DNA of 64,000 nt from Hyphomonas neptunium ATCC 15444 (GCF_000013025.1 NC_008358.1:1240001-1304000), one strand, 5' to 3'. Numbered from the stretch's first letter, positions 6,339-16,342 are shown. Numbers and translations: made by a program. The notes: generated by a model from the letters alone, not told the origin.

Positions 6339-8554
6339 ACCGCCTTCTCCGTATTCAGATTGATCCGCAGCGCGTTCAGGCACACCACAATCGAAGACCC
6401 CGACATCGCAATCGCCGCCACCAGCGGTGTCGCATGTCCCAGAACCGCGATCGGCACCGCCACCAGATTATACGCCGCCGCAAATCCGAAATTCTGCAAC
6501 ATCACCGCCTTCGCCGTCCGCGCCGTCTTCACCAGCCGGGGCAGGGGCGCAAGCCCGCCTGAATACACCGCATCCGCCGCAGACTGGCTCACATCCAGCG
6601 CCCCGCCGGGCGCCGCCGATGCATGTGCCAGCGCCAACGCGCCCGCATCATTGAGCCCATCGCCCACCATGAACACCTTGCGCCCCTGCGCCTGCAACGC
6701 CTCCAGCCGCGCCACCTTGTCCTGCGGACTGGCGCCCGCCGTCCACTGATCAATCCCCAGCGCCCGCGCCACTTCCGCCACAGCTTCTGCCCGGTCGCCC
6801 GAGACGATCTCCATCGTCATCCCCATGGCCGAAAGCTTCGCCAGCATCCCGGCCGCGTCGCCCTGAATATCATCCTCAAAGCGCAGCTCCACCGGCGCCT
6901 CTTCGCCCCGCGCAAAGAACAGCGTCGCGCCCACATGCCCCGTCGCCGCCGCGCCCGTCCATTCAGCAGAGCCCAGCCGGCAGGCCACGCCGCCGACCAT
7001 TCCTTCAAGCCCAAGACCGGGCCGCTCCTTCACATCCGTTCCCAATGGCCCAGGCCCAGCGGCCGCCGTCAAAGCCCGCGACAGCGGATGCCGGCTCGCC
7101 CGCGCCAGCTGCGCCGCGTCGCCAATCAGCGCGGCGGGAATGCCCGTCGAAACAAGGCGCGGCGTGCCAAGGGTCAGCGTACCGGTCTTGTCAAAGATCA
7201 CATGATCACACGCCGCAATCCGCTCCAGCGCGTCACCCGATTTGAGATAAGCCCCGCCCCGGAACAACCGCCCCGCCGCCACGACCTGCACAACCGGCGC
7301 CGCCAGCGCCAACGCGCAAGGACAGGTGATGATCAGCGTAGAGACAGCAACCAGGATCGCCTCCCGCAATCCCATGCCACCCACCAGCCACCAACCCAGA
7401 AACGTCAGCAATGCCGTCGAATGCACCAGCGGCACATAAAGCGACACCGCCTTGTCAGCGATCTGGCGATAGGCCGACCGCTTCTGCTCGCCCGCTGTCA
7501 GCATCTGGCTGATTTCGGCCAGAAGGGAGTCTGCCGCTGCCGCCGTCGCCCGCCCGGTCAGCGGCTGGGAGAGGTTGATCGCGCCCGCCATCAGCTTCAT
7601 GCCCGTGCCCGTCCAGCGCGGCAGGCTCTCGCCCGTCACAAGGCTCTCGTCTACTTCCGACTCCCCGCCCTCAATCACCATGTCCACCACCGCGCGCTCG
7701 CCCGGCGCCAGAAGGATGCTGTCGCCGGGGCGAATGTCCTCCGCGCGCGCAGATACCGGCGCGCCATCGGCGCCGATCCGCATCACCGTGCGGCTGGCCA
7801 GCGCAGCAAGATCGCGCGCCGCCGACCAGGCCCGCCGCCGCACCCGCGCATCCAGGAACCGCCCGATCAGCAGGAAGAACAACAACATGCACGCCGCATC
7901 AAAATACGCGTGTTCTCCGCCGCGCAGCGTCTCCGCCACGCTGACCGAGAAAGCGAGGATCAGCGCCAGCGAGATCGGCACATCCATATTCGTGCGCCGC
8001 TTCTTCAGAACATTCCACGCAGACCGGAAGAATGGCCGCCCCGAATAAATCAGCGTCGGCAAGGCAATCACGCCGGAAAGCGCATGCAGGCCCTGCCGCG
8101 TCGCCTCGCCCATTTCCTCATGCCCGCCCCACACGGAGACAGACAGCAGCATGATGTTCGCCGTCGCAAAACCCGCAACGCCCATGGCGAGGAGAAGCGA
8201 TTGCTCCTCCTTCTTGTGCCCATCATCTTCCGTGGCCGTATTCAGCGGCGCCACGCCATATCCAAGGCTGCTCACCGCTTCGCTTATCCGCCGGGGTTCC
8301 AGATTGCCCGACCATGCAATCTCCAGCTTTCCGCTTGAAAGGTTCAGTCTTGCGCTCTCTACGCCCGGTAATGCAGAAACCGCCCCCTCGATACGCGAGA
8401 GACACCCGCCGCATTTCGCCCCGCGCACCGTGAGCGACAGGCGGCTTTGCTTGCCTACCTTGCGCACGAAGGCGGCCGGGTCAGAGGTATCTGACCCGCT
8501 CGGCGGCGCGAGCCCGCTGGGGCAGCCATTGGTGTCGAGGGCGAGGCCGGTCAT
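6335..8554 (-). CDS. ccoI: Copper-transporting P1B-type ATPase CcoI/FixI
   Basis: Exports or delivers copper for cbb3 oxidase assembly; an inner membrane protein of 739 residues. An N-terminal heavy-metal-binding domain has the CGGC pair (residues 48-51). Then follow the actuator motif TGES, the membrane CPC motif in TCPCALALA, the phosphorylation site DKTGTLT, and GDGLNDAGAL in the hinge. A short N-terminal Cys-containing extension precedes the metal domain, as in other FixI proteins. It overlaps ccoH by 4 nt upstream and ccoS by 4 nt downstream, indicating translational coupling. + strand text is C-rich here, so this minus-strand gene favours G at third positions, unlike ccoNOP. Confidence 0.95.
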   Translation of the reverse strand: MTGLALDTNGCPSGLAPPSGSDTSDPAAFVRKVGKQSRLSLTVRGAKCGGCLSRIEGAVSALPGVESARLNLSSGKLEIAWSGNLEPRRISEAVSSLGYGVAPLNTATEDDGHKKEEQSLLLAMGVAGFATANIMLLSVSVWGGHEEMGEATRQGLHALSGVIALPTLIYSGRPFFRSAWNVLKKRRTNMDVPISLALILAFSVSVAETLRGGEHAYFDAACMLLFFLLIGRFLDARVRRRAWSAARDLAALASRTVMRIGADGAPVSARAEDIRPGDSILLAPGERAVVDMVIEGGESEVDESLVTGESLPRWTGTGMKLMAGAINLSQPLTGRATAAAADSLLAEISQMLTAGEQKRSAYRQIADKAVSLYVPLVHSTALLTFLGWWLVGGMGLREAILVAVSTLIITCPCALALAAPVVQVVAAGRLFRGGAYLKSGDALERIAACDHVIFDKTGTLTLGTPRLVSTGIPAALIGDAAQLARASRHPLSRALTAAAGPGPLGTDVKERPGLGLEGMVGGVACRLGSAEWTGAAATGHVGATLFFARGEEAPVELRFEDDIQGDAAGMLAKLSAMGMTMEIVSGDRAEAVAEVARALGIDQWTAGASPQDKVARLEALQAQGRKVFMVGDGLNDAGALALAHASAAPGGALDVSQSAADAVYSGGLAPLPRLVKTARTAKAVMLQNFGFAAAYNLVAVPIAVLGHATPLVAAIAMSGSSIVVCLNALRINLNTEKAV

Positions 8555-9069
8555 GGCACAATGATTTCCCGGCTGGCGCGGAACTCGAAGCCATCCGTTT
8601 CCGGATCGACATCGGCCGCAATATTGACGCTCCAGGCGCCTGCATGCAGGTCGCCAAGTTCTGCGACATACTCGCCGCCACCGGCGGGGGTGAGCGTGAC
8701 AACCCGGTCAAGAGCCCGGTCAGTTGGGTGGCGCAGCTGTGCCTGGGTGCCGAAGACGGGCAGGGCGCTGCCATCGCGCGTCATCAGGCGGCTGGTGAGG
8801 AGGAAGCCCTGATTGGTGCCGCTGATACCGATTTCGGCGTTCCAGCCAGCGGCCTCCTGATGCGCGCGGCGGGCCAGTTCCTGATTGTAGTCCAGGCCAG
8901 TGAGATAGGACTTTTCAACATCCTCACCAGGGAAGCTGGTGATAGCCGCCCAGAGGAAAATGCCGTTCACGACGAACATGAAGCCGAAGAAACCGAGGAA
9001 CCAGAGCAGAGCATGCCAGCCCTTCATCTTGCCTTTGCCGGAGTTTTCGAGAGACAGGGAAGCAGCCAT
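8551..9069 (-). CDS. ccoH: FixH/CcoH cbb3 oxidase assembly factor
   Basis: A single-pass membrane protein of 172 residues with a periplasmic domain, stabilising the cbb3 complex and working with CcoI. The transmembrane segment near residues 18-42 (WHALLWFLGFFGFMFVVNGIF) is followed by the family motif YLTGLDYNQELARR and a beta-rich domain. The start overlaps the ccoG stop by a single base and its stop overlaps ccoI by 4 nt. Length and motif are normal for FixH. Confidence 0.93.
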   Translation of the reverse strand: MAASLSLENSGKGKMKGWHALLWFLGFFGFMFVVNGIFLWAAITSFPGEDVEKSYLTGLDYNQELARRAHQEAAGWNAEIGISGTNQGFLLTSRLMTRDGSALPVFGTQAQLRHPTDRALDRVVTLTPAGGGEYVAELGDLHAGAWSVNIAADVDPETDGFEFRASREIIVP

Positions 9070-10541
9070 TATTGGTCTCCTGTTGTAAAGGGGGCGTCCG
9101 CTTCGGCGATTTCACCGGTAGCCACGTCCTTGATCTGTACCGTGAGGGTCGTGCGGCGGGAGAGGTTTTCCGGAGAGGCGGTCACCAGCAACCGGTACCG
9201 TTCCACGCCATGGGCATCTGTCGTGACCTGAAGCGTGCCACCCTCCGGCGCCGGGCCAAGGCCGATGATTTCAAAGTCTGATTCCGGCAGGCCCTCCACG
9301 GAAACATCAACGGTGCGCACATCTGTGGACTTGTTGACGAGTTTCAGCGTGTAGCCATTGCGGATGCGGCCATCGGAAAGGCGGATGAAGGGCGGTGACC
9401 GGTCTTTCAGAACGTTGAATTCATAGGTCGATTTGGAGGTATATCCCCAAAGCATCAGCAGGCTGATGGCGGCAATCAGGATGGCGTAGAGTATTGTGCG
9501 TGTCCGCAGCAGTTTGTAGCGCGGCTTCTCTCCACAGGCGCGGGCAGCCACGGCCACATCTGTGTCATAGGCGATCAGCCCGGTCGGGCGGCCGACCTTT
9601 TTCATCATGTCGTCGCAGGCATCAATACAGAGGGCGCAATGGATACACTCCAGTTGGGCGCCGTCGCGGATGTCGATACCCATCGGACAGACCTGCACGC
9701 ATTGCTTGCAGTCGATACAGTCGCCCCGGCCTTCCCAGCTCTGGTCTTTCCGGTGAGGGCCGCGCGGCTCGCCCCGGTCATAGCGGTAGGTGACGTTGAG
9801 GGCGTGCTCATCCGTCAGCGCGCCCTGAATGCGCGGCCAGGGGCAGAGATAGGTGCAGACCTGCTCGCGCATGGTTCCGGCGAGGGCGTAGGTCGTAAAG
9901 GTCAGCACACCGGCAAAGAAGTACGCCGTCAGCGGCGCCTCACCGGTGAAGAAAGTCCGCCCGATGGTCGGGGCGTCATGCCAGTAGAGAATGAATGCCC
10001 CGCCGGTCAGAAAGGCAATCAGCAGCCAGACAATATGCTTGCCCGTCTTCCTCCAGGTCTTGTTGAAACTCATCGGCGCCCGGTCAAGCCGCATGCGCGC
10101 TGCGCGGTCGCCCTCAAAGGCGCGCTCCACCCAGATGTAAAGATCGGTCCAGACAGTCTGCGGGCAGGTATACCCGCACCAGACCCGCCCAAAGAGGGAG
10201 GTCACCAGAAACAGCGCGAGCGCCGCCAGAATGATCAGCCCGCCCAGAAAGTAGATCTCCTGCGGCCAGATCTCCAGGAAGAAGAAGTAGAACTTTTCCC
10301 CTTCAAAATCTGCCAGAACGGCCTGATCCGGAATGCCCTCGCCGCGCGGCCATCTGATCCAGGGGATCAGATAGTACACCGCAAGCGTGCCCGCCATCAC
10401 CAGCCATTTGATCATCCGGAACTTGCCATGGGCGAGCTTGGGATAGATCTGGTTGCGCTTTTCATAGAGGGAAGGCGGATGCTCCGGCTTTTGCCCCGGA
10501 GCACCCCGTCCGCCCGCCTTGATGAGCGTGACTTTTGTCAC
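9069..10541 (-). CDS. ccoG: CcoG/FixG ferredoxin-like cbb3 assembly protein (cupric reductase type)
   Basis: A membrane iron-sulphur protein of 490 residues. In this family CcoG reduces Cu(II) for delivery to the cbb3 catalytic subunit. It has several transmembrane segments (around YYLIPWIRW, LIILAALALFLV, IVWLLIAFLTG), two clustered cysteine motifs for 4Fe-4S centres (CIDCKQCVQVCP and CIHCALCIDAC), and a C-terminal periplasmic Ig-like domain. The start codon is GTG (10541-10539), overlapping the ccoP stop in GTGA. No ATG fits as well, so a GTG start coupled to ccoP is the best reading. Confidence 0.94.
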   Translation of the reverse strand: MTKVTLIKAGGRGAPGQKPEHPPSLYEKRNQIYPKLAHGKFRMIKWLVMAGTLAVYYLIPWIRWPRGEGIPDQAVLADFEGEKFYFFFLEIWPQEIYFLGGLIILAALALFLVTSLFGRVWCGYTCPQTVWTDLYIWVERAFEGDRAARMRLDRAPMSFNKTWRKTGKHIVWLLIAFLTGGAFILYWHDAPTIGRTFFTGEAPLTAYFFAGVLTFTTYALAGTMREQVCTYLCPWPRIQGALTDEHALNVTYRYDRGEPRGPHRKDQSWEGRGDCIDCKQCVQVCPMGIDIRDGAQLECIHCALCIDACDDMMKKVGRPTGLIAYDTDVAVAARACGEKPRYKLLRTRTILYAILIAAISLLMLWGYTSKSTYEFNVLKDRSPPFIRLSDGRIRNGYTLKLVNKSTDVRTVDVSVEGLPESDFEIIGLGPAPEGGTLQVTTDAHGVERYRLLVTASPENLSRRTTLTVQIKDVATGEIAEADAPFTTGDQ

Positions 10542-11428
10542 TTCTCACCCCCGCCGAGCGAGTGAACATAAACTGCCAGGGCCTTGATGGTCGGATCATC
10601 GAGGCGGCCCTGCCAGGCGGGCATGTGCGCATTCCGGGCACTGTAGATCGTCTGCTGGATATCGCGCGGCTCTCCGCCAAACAGCCATTCATGGTCGGTC
10701 AGGTTCGGTGCGCCCAGCTGGCGGTTGCCTTTGCCGTCTGCGCCGTGGCAGGTGACGCATTGGGTTGCGAAGATGGGGGCTGCGCGGTCTATCGCGGCCT
10801 GGTCAGCTTCCCGACCGGAAAGGTTCAGCACATATTGCACAAGGTCGTCGATCTCCTTCGGCGTCAGCATGCCGTCCCGCCCATATGCGGGCATGGAGTT
10901 GCGGCGGGTGTCGGGATCATCGGTATGGCGGATGCCATGACGAAGCGTCGTTTCGATGCCTTCCAGCGTGCCATCCCACAGCCAGATATCGTCGGCCAGC
11001 ATGGGATAACCCTTCGCGCCGCGTCCGCCCGCGCCGTGGCAGGTGGCGCAGTTGTCCCCGAACGCGCTTTCGCCCATGGCCAACGCGAATTGTTGCAGGG
11101 TCAGGTCGTTCTCGATCTCGCTCAGCGATGCGGTGACCAGCTGGCTTGCTGCCTCGGAGCGGCCGGAGCGAAGCTCTGCCACTTCCTGGGCAACCTGCGC
11201 ACGGTCGGAATGCCCTCTCAGGCCCGGCGTGTTGTTGACACCCATGCCCGGAAGGGACGGGATCGCCGGCATGAAGATCATGTAGCCAATGGCCCACACG
11301 ATGGACGCATAGAAAACATACAGCCACCAGCGCGGCAGCGGGTTGTTGAGTTCCTTGATCCCGTCCCAGCTATGGCCTGTGGTTTCAACGCCGGAGACTT
11401 CATCAATGTCCTTCTTGTGTTCAGTCAT
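10538..11428 (-). CDS. ccoP: cbb3 oxidase diheme cytochrome c subunit CcoP
   Basis: A 296-residue membrane-anchored dihaem cytochrome that passes electrons to CcoN. The N-terminal transmembrane segment lies near residues 34-56 (WWLYVFYASIVWAIGYMIF). The two haem c sites are CATCH at residues 127-131 and CVTCH at 224-228, with later methionines as axial ligands. The start overlaps the end of ccoQ by 8 nt. This is the standard ccoNOQP order, with no fusion or truncation. Confidence 0.96.
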   Translation of the reverse strand: MTEHKKDIDEVSGVETTGHSWDGIKELNNPLPRWWLYVFYASIVWAIGYMIFMPAIPSLPGMGVNNTPGLRGHSDRAQVAQEVAELRSGRSEAASQLVTASLSEIENDLTLQQFALAMGESAFGDNCATCHGAGGRGAKGYPMLADDIWLWDGTLEGIETTLRHGIRHTDDPDTRRNSMPAYGRDGMLTPKEIDDLVQYVLNLSGREADQAAIDRAAPIFATQCVTCHGADGKGNRQLGAPNLTDHEWLFGGEPRDIQQTIYSARNAHMPAWQGRLDDPTIKALAVYVHSLGGGEK

Positions 11429-11582
11429 CTGAAGGCTCCTTGTCGATCAGGGGTTGGCGGGCGGCTTCGCGGAACTTCTCGCGATTGCTGGGCCACAGGG
11501 CATAGACGACGGCCACGAGGAACATTCCGACAAAGAAGGAGAGGCCCCAGGTCTGCGCAAAACTTGAAAGTGTTTCATACAT
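11421..11582 (-). CDS. ccoQ: cbb3 oxidase small subunit CcoQ
   Basis: A 53-residue protein read between ccoO and ccoP. It begins MYETLSSFAQTWGLSFFV, has one transmembrane helix (GLSFFVGMFLVAVVYALW), and continues with the family motif WPSNREKFREAARQPL. CcoQ stabilises the interaction of CcoP with the CcoNO core. The gene starts 11 nt after the ccoO stop and ends inside the first codons of ccoP. It is short enough to be missed in automatic annotation, but position, length and motif all fit. Confidence 0.93.
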   Translation of the reverse strand: MYETLSSFAQTWGLSFFVGMFLVAVVYALWPSNREKFREAARQPLIDKEPSDD

Positions 11583-11593
11583 GTGCCGGTCTC

Positions 11594-12361
11594 CTAGCGA
11601 CGGTTGCTCAGGTCATCGGCCTCATAGGTGGAGAAATCCACCAATGTGCCAGTCATCTGGAGATAGGCGATGAGCGCGTCCATCTCGGTGATCTCGCGAG
11701 GGTTGTGGTCGAAGTCGGAGATGCGCACGGTGCCTTCGCGTCCCGCCGCTTCGGTGTAGCGGGCGACAAGCGCGTCCTCCGCGTCGAAGTCCGCATTCGG
11801 CGAAGCCTGCGCCACAAGGTCGGCCTTCGCATTGGCAATCATGTCGTCGGTATAGGGAACACCCGTGGCGCGCAGCGCTTTGAGGTGGGCGTCTATATCG
11901 TCGAATTTCAGTTTTTTCTCCGCCAGGAAGGCATAGGGCGGCATGATCGAGTCCGGCACCACCGATTGCGGGCTCTTCAGGTGGTCAAGGTGCCACTCGT
12001 CCGAATACTTGCCGCCGACGCGGGCAAGGTCTGGCCCTGTCCGTTTTGATCCCCATTGGTGCGGGTGGTCGTACATGCTTTCGGCGGCCAGAGAATAGTG
12101 GCCATAGCGCTCCACTTCATCGCGCAGGGGGCGGACCATCTGTGAGTGGCAGGTGTAGCACCCTTCGCGCACATAAATGTTCTTCCCCTTCAGTTCGAGG
12201 GGCGTGTAGGGGCGCATACCCTGCACCTTCTCAATGGTGTTTTCCATGTAGAAGAGCGGGGCGATTTCCACGATGCCGCCAATGGCGACCGCGATCAGGA
12301 TGCCTACCGTCAGCACAAGGGAGTTGCGCTCAAGCTTTCCGTGTTTGCCCAGAATATCCAT
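11594..12361 (-). CDS. ccoO: cbb3 oxidase monoheme cytochrome c subunit CcoO
   Basis: A membrane-anchored monohaem cytochrome c, 255 residues. One N-terminal transmembrane helix ([19 protein letters not shown]) precedes the haem site CYTCH at residues 68-72. Family motifs [23 protein letters not shown] and the [16 protein letters not shown] block are intact. It follows ccoN by 11 nt. Function: electron relay between CcoP and the binuclear centre. Confidence 0.96.
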   Translation of the reverse strand: MDILGKHGKLERNSLVLTVGILIAVAIGGIVEIAPLFYMENTIEKVQGMRPYTPLELKGKNIYVREGCYTCHSQMVRPLRDEVERYGHYSLAAESMYDHPHQWGSKRTGPDLARVGGKYSDEWHLDHLKSPQSVVPDSIMPPYAFLAEKKLKFDDIDAHLKALRATGVPYTDDMIANAKADLVAQASPNADFDAEDALVARYTEAAGREGTVRISDFDHNPREITEMDALIAYLQMTGTLVDFSTYEADDLSNRR

Positions 12362-12372
12362 GGCAACGCTCC

Positions 12373-14052
12373 TTATTCAGCCGGCTGAAGGGCAGGGGTT
12401 TGGGGTTTTGGCGTGTCGGGGCTGGCAAGGTCGCGCGCCGCCCCGTGGCCAAGGGCTGTCCGCACGAGGTTGTATGCCATCAGGATTGCGCCGAGCAGGA
12501 ACAGTCCGCCCCCGGCAACCCGGATGATGTACATGATGTGTTTGGCCTTCACCGTTTCGATGAACGAGTATTCGAGGAAGCCGAACTCGTTATAGGCACG
12601 CCACATCAGGCCTTCAGTGATGCCCGCCACATACATCGCCACGATGTAGAAGAGGATGCCAAGCGTCGCGAGCCAGAAGTGCCATTCCACAAGGGCCTTG
12701 GAGTAGAGCGCCTTGCGTTTCCACAGCCACGGAACGAGGCAGTAGAGGGCGCCGAAGCTGATGAAGCCGACCCAGCCCATCGAGCCGGAATGGACGTGCG
12801 CAATGCCCCACTCGGAATAGTGCGACAGGGAATTGACCGCGCGAACGCTCATCAATGGACCTTCAAAAGTGGCCATGCCGTAGAAGGCAAGCGCAACAAC
12901 CAGCATACGGACGATGGGATCGGTGCGCAGCTTGTCCCAGGCGCCCGACAGCGTCATGACCCCGTTGATCATGCCGCCCCAGCTCGGCATCCAGAGCATC
13001 ACCGAGAAGGTCATCCCCAGCGTCTGCGCCCATTGCGGCAGGGCCGTATAGTGAAGGTGGTGCGGGCCGGCCCAGATATAGATGAAGATCAGCGACCAGA
13101 AGTGAACGATCGACAGGCGATAGGAATAGATCGGCCGGTTCACCAGCTTCGGGATGAAGTAGTACATGATGGCCAGGAAGGGCACGGTCAGGAAGAACGC
13201 GACCGCGTTGTGGCCGTACCACCACTGAATCAGCGCATCCTGAACTCCGGAGAACAGAATATAGCTCTTCGATCCCGCCGGGCTCACCGGAACGGCGAGA
13301 TTGTTGATGATGTGCAGCATCGCAATGGTGACGATGAAGGCGAGGTAGAACCAGTTGGCCACATAGATGTGGCGTTCCTTGCGTTTCCACAGTGTGCCGA
13401 GGAAAACGAACAGATAGGCGACCCAGACGATTGTCAGCCAAAGGTCAGCGTACCATTCCGGCTCGGCATACTCTTTCGATTGGGTAACACCCAACAGGTA
13501 GCCCGTGCCGGCCACGACGATGAACAGGTTGTAGCCCCAGAATACGAACCAGGGCCACATTCCGCCCGCCAGCCGTGTGCGGCATGTGCGCTGAACGACA
13601 TAGAAGCTTGTCGCGATCAGGACGTTGCCACCGAATGCAAAGATCACCGCCGACGTGTGCAGCGGGCGCAGGCGTCCGAAGTTTGTCCAGCCCAGGTCGG
13701 GAAAATAGAAGACGTTTGGAAAGGCGAGCTGGGAGGCGATTATGACACCGACCAGGAAGCCGGCAATGCCCCAGAATACCGAAGCCCACACGCCATACTT
13801 GACGATGGTGTCTTCGTAGAAGGCGCCATCGAATGGGTCGCGCCCGTTCAGGCTGCCGGCCCAGAGGCCGGTAATCAGCAAGCCGGCGACGGTGAGGAAG
13901 AAGAAGATCCAGGCATGGGCGGCCATCATCGGATCGGCAGCGTTGCCGGCGATGACGAGGACGCCCAGCGCAACAAGACCGGTCAGCGCACTGACTGTGC
14001 CTATGCTGAAGCCTGGTCCTGCCCCTCTGGATATCTCAGCGCGTGTATTCAT
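12373..14052 (-). CDS. ccoN: cbb3-type cytochrome c oxidase catalytic subunit CcoN
   Basis: The haem b / haem b3-CuB subunit of the high-affinity terminal oxidase, 559 residues with about 12-14 membrane spans. Haem and copper ligands are visible in [26 protein letters not shown] (CuB His plus cross-linked Tyr), [12 protein letters not shown] and [10 protein letters not shown]. The start at 14052 is chosen because GGAGGGG lies 8 nt upstream and the protein then begins [10 protein letters not shown]. The frame stays open further upstream to 14259, but that extension has no ribosome site and no family match. This is the first gene of the ccoNOQP-GHIS operon. I found no clear FNR/FixK box (TTGAT-N4-ATCAA) in 14053-14200. 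Confidence 0.96.
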   Translation of the reverse strand: MNTRAEISRGAGPGFSIGTVSALTGLVALGVLVIAGNAADPMMAAHAWIFFFLTVAGLLITGLWAGSLNGRDPFDGAFYEDTIVKYGVWASVFWGIAGFLVGVIIASQLAFPNVFYFPDLGWTNFGRLRPLHTSAVIFAFGGNVLIATSFYVVQRTCRTRLAGGMWPWFVFWGYNLFIVVAGTGYLLGVTQSKEYAEPEWYADLWLTIVWVAYLFVFLGTLWKRKERHIYVANWFYLAFIVTIAMLHIINNLAVPVSPAGSKSYILFSGVQDALIQWWYGHNAVAFFLTVPFLAIMYYFIPKLVNRPIYSYRLSIVHFWSLIFIYIWAGPHHLHYTALPQWAQTLGMTFSVMLWMPSWGGMINGVMTLSGAWDKLRTDPIVRMLVVALAFYGMATFEGPLMSVRAVNSLSHYSEWGIAHVHSGSMGWVGFISFGALYCLVPWLWKRKALYSKALVEWHFWLATLGILFYIVAMYVAGITEGLMWRAYNEFGFLEYSFIETVKAKHIMYIIRVAGGGLFLLGAILMAYNLVRTALGHGAARDLASPDTPKPQTPALQPAE

Positions 14053-14200
14053 TGGGAATGCCCCTCCAGTGCTGAATCGTAGAGATCGATACTGGTGCGT
14101 AACTGCCGGAGGGGCGGGGCGAACTGTATAAGGGGAAGTACGGATGGGCCTGCCTGTCGCACCGGGGGTAATCGGGGATGACAGGAAAAGGAGAGAGCCA

Positions 14201-14488
14201 ATGTGGAAGATGGCAGCTCTGGGCACAGCCCTGACCGCAACCGGCGCGGTCAAATTCAATGACCACCTTGCCGAAATGGGCCGTCAGGCAACGCTTCAGG
14301 ATTATCTCGCCATGCGCTGCGGCGGCGGCGCGCCAATGCCGGCGCCGGGCGCAGAGGCCAACGAAATCATGGCGCTCGCGGCGATGCATTGCTGGGGCTG
14401 CTACGCGATGGCAGCGGGTGTCGCGATGCTTGCCTACGCCCTCTGGCAGGCAGCCCGCCCACACCTGACGCCGCTGCGCCGCCGTTGA
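14201..14488 (+). CDS. Small membrane protein with HCWGC motif
   Basis: A 95-residue protein of unknown family. The ATG at 14201 follows AAAAGGAGAG, a strong ribosome site, so it is very likely translated. A central Cys (AMRCGGGAP) is followed by a transmembrane helix that itself contains HCWGC ([18 protein letters not shown]). It is divergent from ccoN and upstream of fixL, so it is in the microaerobic regulatory block. A His plus CxxC-like pair in a membrane helix suggests metal or haem binding or redox sensing; that is inference. Confidence 0.75.
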   Translation: MWKMAALGTALTATGAVKFNDHLAEMGRQATLQDYLAMRCGGGAPMPAPGAEANEIMALAAMHCWGCYAMAAGVAMLAYALWQAARPHLTPLRRR

Positions 14489-14561
14489 AAATAAGGCGAA
14501 CGCCTTGCGCCGCAGCGCAGCTGAGGGCAGGGATAACGCCTTACCGGATGGACCTTGACGT

Positions 14562-15728
14562 ATGAGCGACACGCCGAAATCGACTCAGCCGCCCGTGAAC
14601 CTCCTCGACGGGGCGACCCTTCAGCTTCATCTCGCCTCGATCCTGGCCTCGGTGCCCGATGGCATGGTCGTCATTGACGAGTCCGGAAAGGTCATGGCCT
14701 TCAGCCGGGCGGCCGAGGCATTGTTCGGGTTCACCGCAGAGGAAGTCATTGGCCAGCCGGTCAACATGTTGATGGCCGGCCGCGACAAGGTGAACCACGA
14801 CAACTATATCGGCAACTATCTGCGCACCGGCGAGCGCCAGATCATCGGCAAGGGCCGCGTTGTCATTGCCTCACGCGCAGATGGTACGCAGTTTCCCATC
14901 GACCTCAAGATCGGCGAAGCGCGCATCGGTGATCATTTTCTCTTCACCGCCTTCATCCGTGACCTGACAGAGCAGCAGCGCTCCGAGCTGCGCATGCAGG
15001 AAATGCAGTCAGAGCTGGTCCACTTCTCCCGCCTCAGCGCGGTGGGCACGATGGCGTCAGCGCTCGCCCATGAGCTCAACCAGCCGCTGACGGCGGTGGC
15101 AAATTACCTGGAAGCCAGCCGCGACCTGCTCGATTCGCCCGACCCGGAGATGAAAGACGTTCTGCGCGAGGCGCTGACCGAAGCAGCCCGTCAGGCCGTG
15201 CGCGCGGGCGAAATCGTCCGCAAGCTGCGCTCCTATGTCTCCCGTGGGGAGGTGGACGCCCGCCCGCTCGGCCTCGGCCCACTCCTTGCCGACGCCATCG
15301 CCCTGTCCAAACTCTCGCGTGACCTTGCCGACATCCCGATCAAGCTCGATCAGGAGGAGGCCACCGATCATGTCATGGGCGACCCCATTCAGATCCAGCA
15401 GGTCGTCATAAACCTGATCCGCAACGCCATGGACGCCCTCCCCAACACGCAGGACGCTCGCATCATGGTGCGCGTCTATTCTGCGGAGGAGCCGGGATTT
15501 GTTGCCATCGAAGTGTGCGATAACGGCCCTGGCCTGACGGACGACCTGCGGGAGAACATCTTCAAGCCCTTCGCCACCACCAAATCGCAGGGCATGGGCC
15601 TCGGCCTCTCCATCTGTCAGACCATCGTGGAAGCGCATGGCGGTGTCATCCGCGCCATTACGCCGCCAGAGGGGGGAACCTGTTTCCGGTTCACACTGAG
15701 GAAAGATGCAGGTAAATCAGGATCATGA
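14562..15728 (+). CDS. fixL: Oxygen-sensing histidine kinase FixL
   Basis: A cytosolic haem-PAS sensor kinase, 388 residues, that autophosphorylates at low oxygen and phosphorylates FixJ. The PAS domain spans about residues 25-135. It contains the proximal haem histidine His79 in VNHDNYIGNY and the regulatory Arg99 in GKGRVV, aligned with the Bradyrhizobium FixL haem pocket. The HisKA phospho-acceptor is His170 in ALAHELNQPL. An ATPase domain follows with an N-box (NLIRNAMDAL) and the G-boxes DNGPGL and GMGLGLSIC. There are no transmembrane helices, so this is the soluble type. The gene overlaps fixJ by 4 nt (ATGA). Confidence 0.93.
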   Translation: MSDTPKSTQPPVNLLDGATLQLHLASILASVPDGMVVIDESGKVMAFSRAAEALFGFTAEEVIGQPVNMLMAGRDKVNHDNYIGNYLRTGERQIIGKGRVVIASRADGTQFPIDLKIGEARIGDHFLFTAFIRDLTEQQRSELRMQEMQSELVHFSRLSAVGTMASALAHELNQPLTAVANYLEASRDLLDSPDPEMKDVLREALTEAARQAVRAGEIVRKLRSYVSRGEVDARPLGLGPLLADAIALSKLSRDLADIPIKLDQEEATDHVMGDPIQIQQVVINLIRNAMDALPNTQDARIMVRVYSAEEPGFVAIEVCDNGPGLTDDLRENIFKPFATTKSQGMGLGLSICQTIVEAHGGVIRAITPPEGGTCFRFTLRKDAGKSGS

Positions 15729-16342
15729 CTGACAACCGCCTTATCCATCTCGTCGATGACGACGAAGCCATCCGCCACTCCGCGAGCTTCATGCTGCGCC
15801 ATGCCGGCTTTCGCGTGAAAACCTATGTCGATGGCGTCGCCTTTCTGGAGCAGGCGGGCGAAGCCGAAAAAGGCTGCATCCTGCTGGATGTCCAGATGCC
15901 GAAGATGGACGGCCTGCAGGTGCAGGAAGCGCTGAATGAACGCGGCGTGGCCATGCCGGTCATCGTCCTGACGGGGCATGGCGATGTCGCCGTTGCCGTC
16001 CGTGCGATGAAAGCAGGCGCGGTGGATTTTGTCGAAAAGCCTTATGCAAAGCAGACCCTGGTCGACGCGCTCACCCGCGCGTTCGAGCGTCTGGAATCGC
16101 GCCGCAAGGAAGACGTGCTCGCCGATGAAGCGCGCGGCCTGATCGAAAATCTTACCGCCCGCGAGAAAGAAGTTCTTCATGGCCTGGTCGATGGCCAGAC
16201 CAACAAGGAAATCGCCATCTCGCTGGATATTTCTCCGCGCACGGTTGAAATTCATCGAGCTAATGTGATGGAAAAGATGGGGGCATCCAACCTGTCCACG
16301 GTGCTTCGTATTGCCTTCGCCGCAGGCATTGGCCTTGAATAA
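15725..16342 (+). CDS. fixJ: Two-component response regulator FixJ
   Basis: A 205-residue transcriptional activator. The receiver domain (about 1-125) has acidic pocket VDDDEA and phospho-acceptor Asp55 in CILLDVQMPKMDG, Thr in VLTGHGD and Lys in VEKPYAKQ. The C-terminal LuxR-type helix-turn-helix includes LTAREKEVLHGLVDGQTNKE and ISPRTVEIHRANV. It is translationally coupled to fixL. Its targets in relatives are fixK and cbb3 oxidase genes. No fixK-like Crp/Fnr gene lies in this window, so it may act directly on ccoN or through a distant FixK. Confidence 0.93.
   Translation: MTDNRLIHLVDDDEAIRHSASFMLRHAGFRVKTYVDGVAFLEQAGEAEKGCILLDVQMPKMDGLQVQEALNERGVAMPVIVLTGHGDVAVAVRAMKAGAVDFVEKPYAKQTLVDALTRAFERLESRRKEDVLADEARGLIENLTAREKEVLHGLVDGQTNKEIAISLDISPRTVEIHRANVMEKMGASNLSTVLRIAFAAGIGLE

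Noticed and set aside
12046..14082. A long + strand open frame opposite ccoN and ccoO
   Set aside because: The minus-strand oxidase genes are certain from haem and copper motifs. The antisense product is rich in His, Arg and Gln without a family.
14053..14200. FNR/FixK box upstream of ccoN
   Set aside because: The nearest resemblance, around AATCGTAGAGATCGAT, lacks the TTGAT and ATCAA half-sites. I do not support it as a site.
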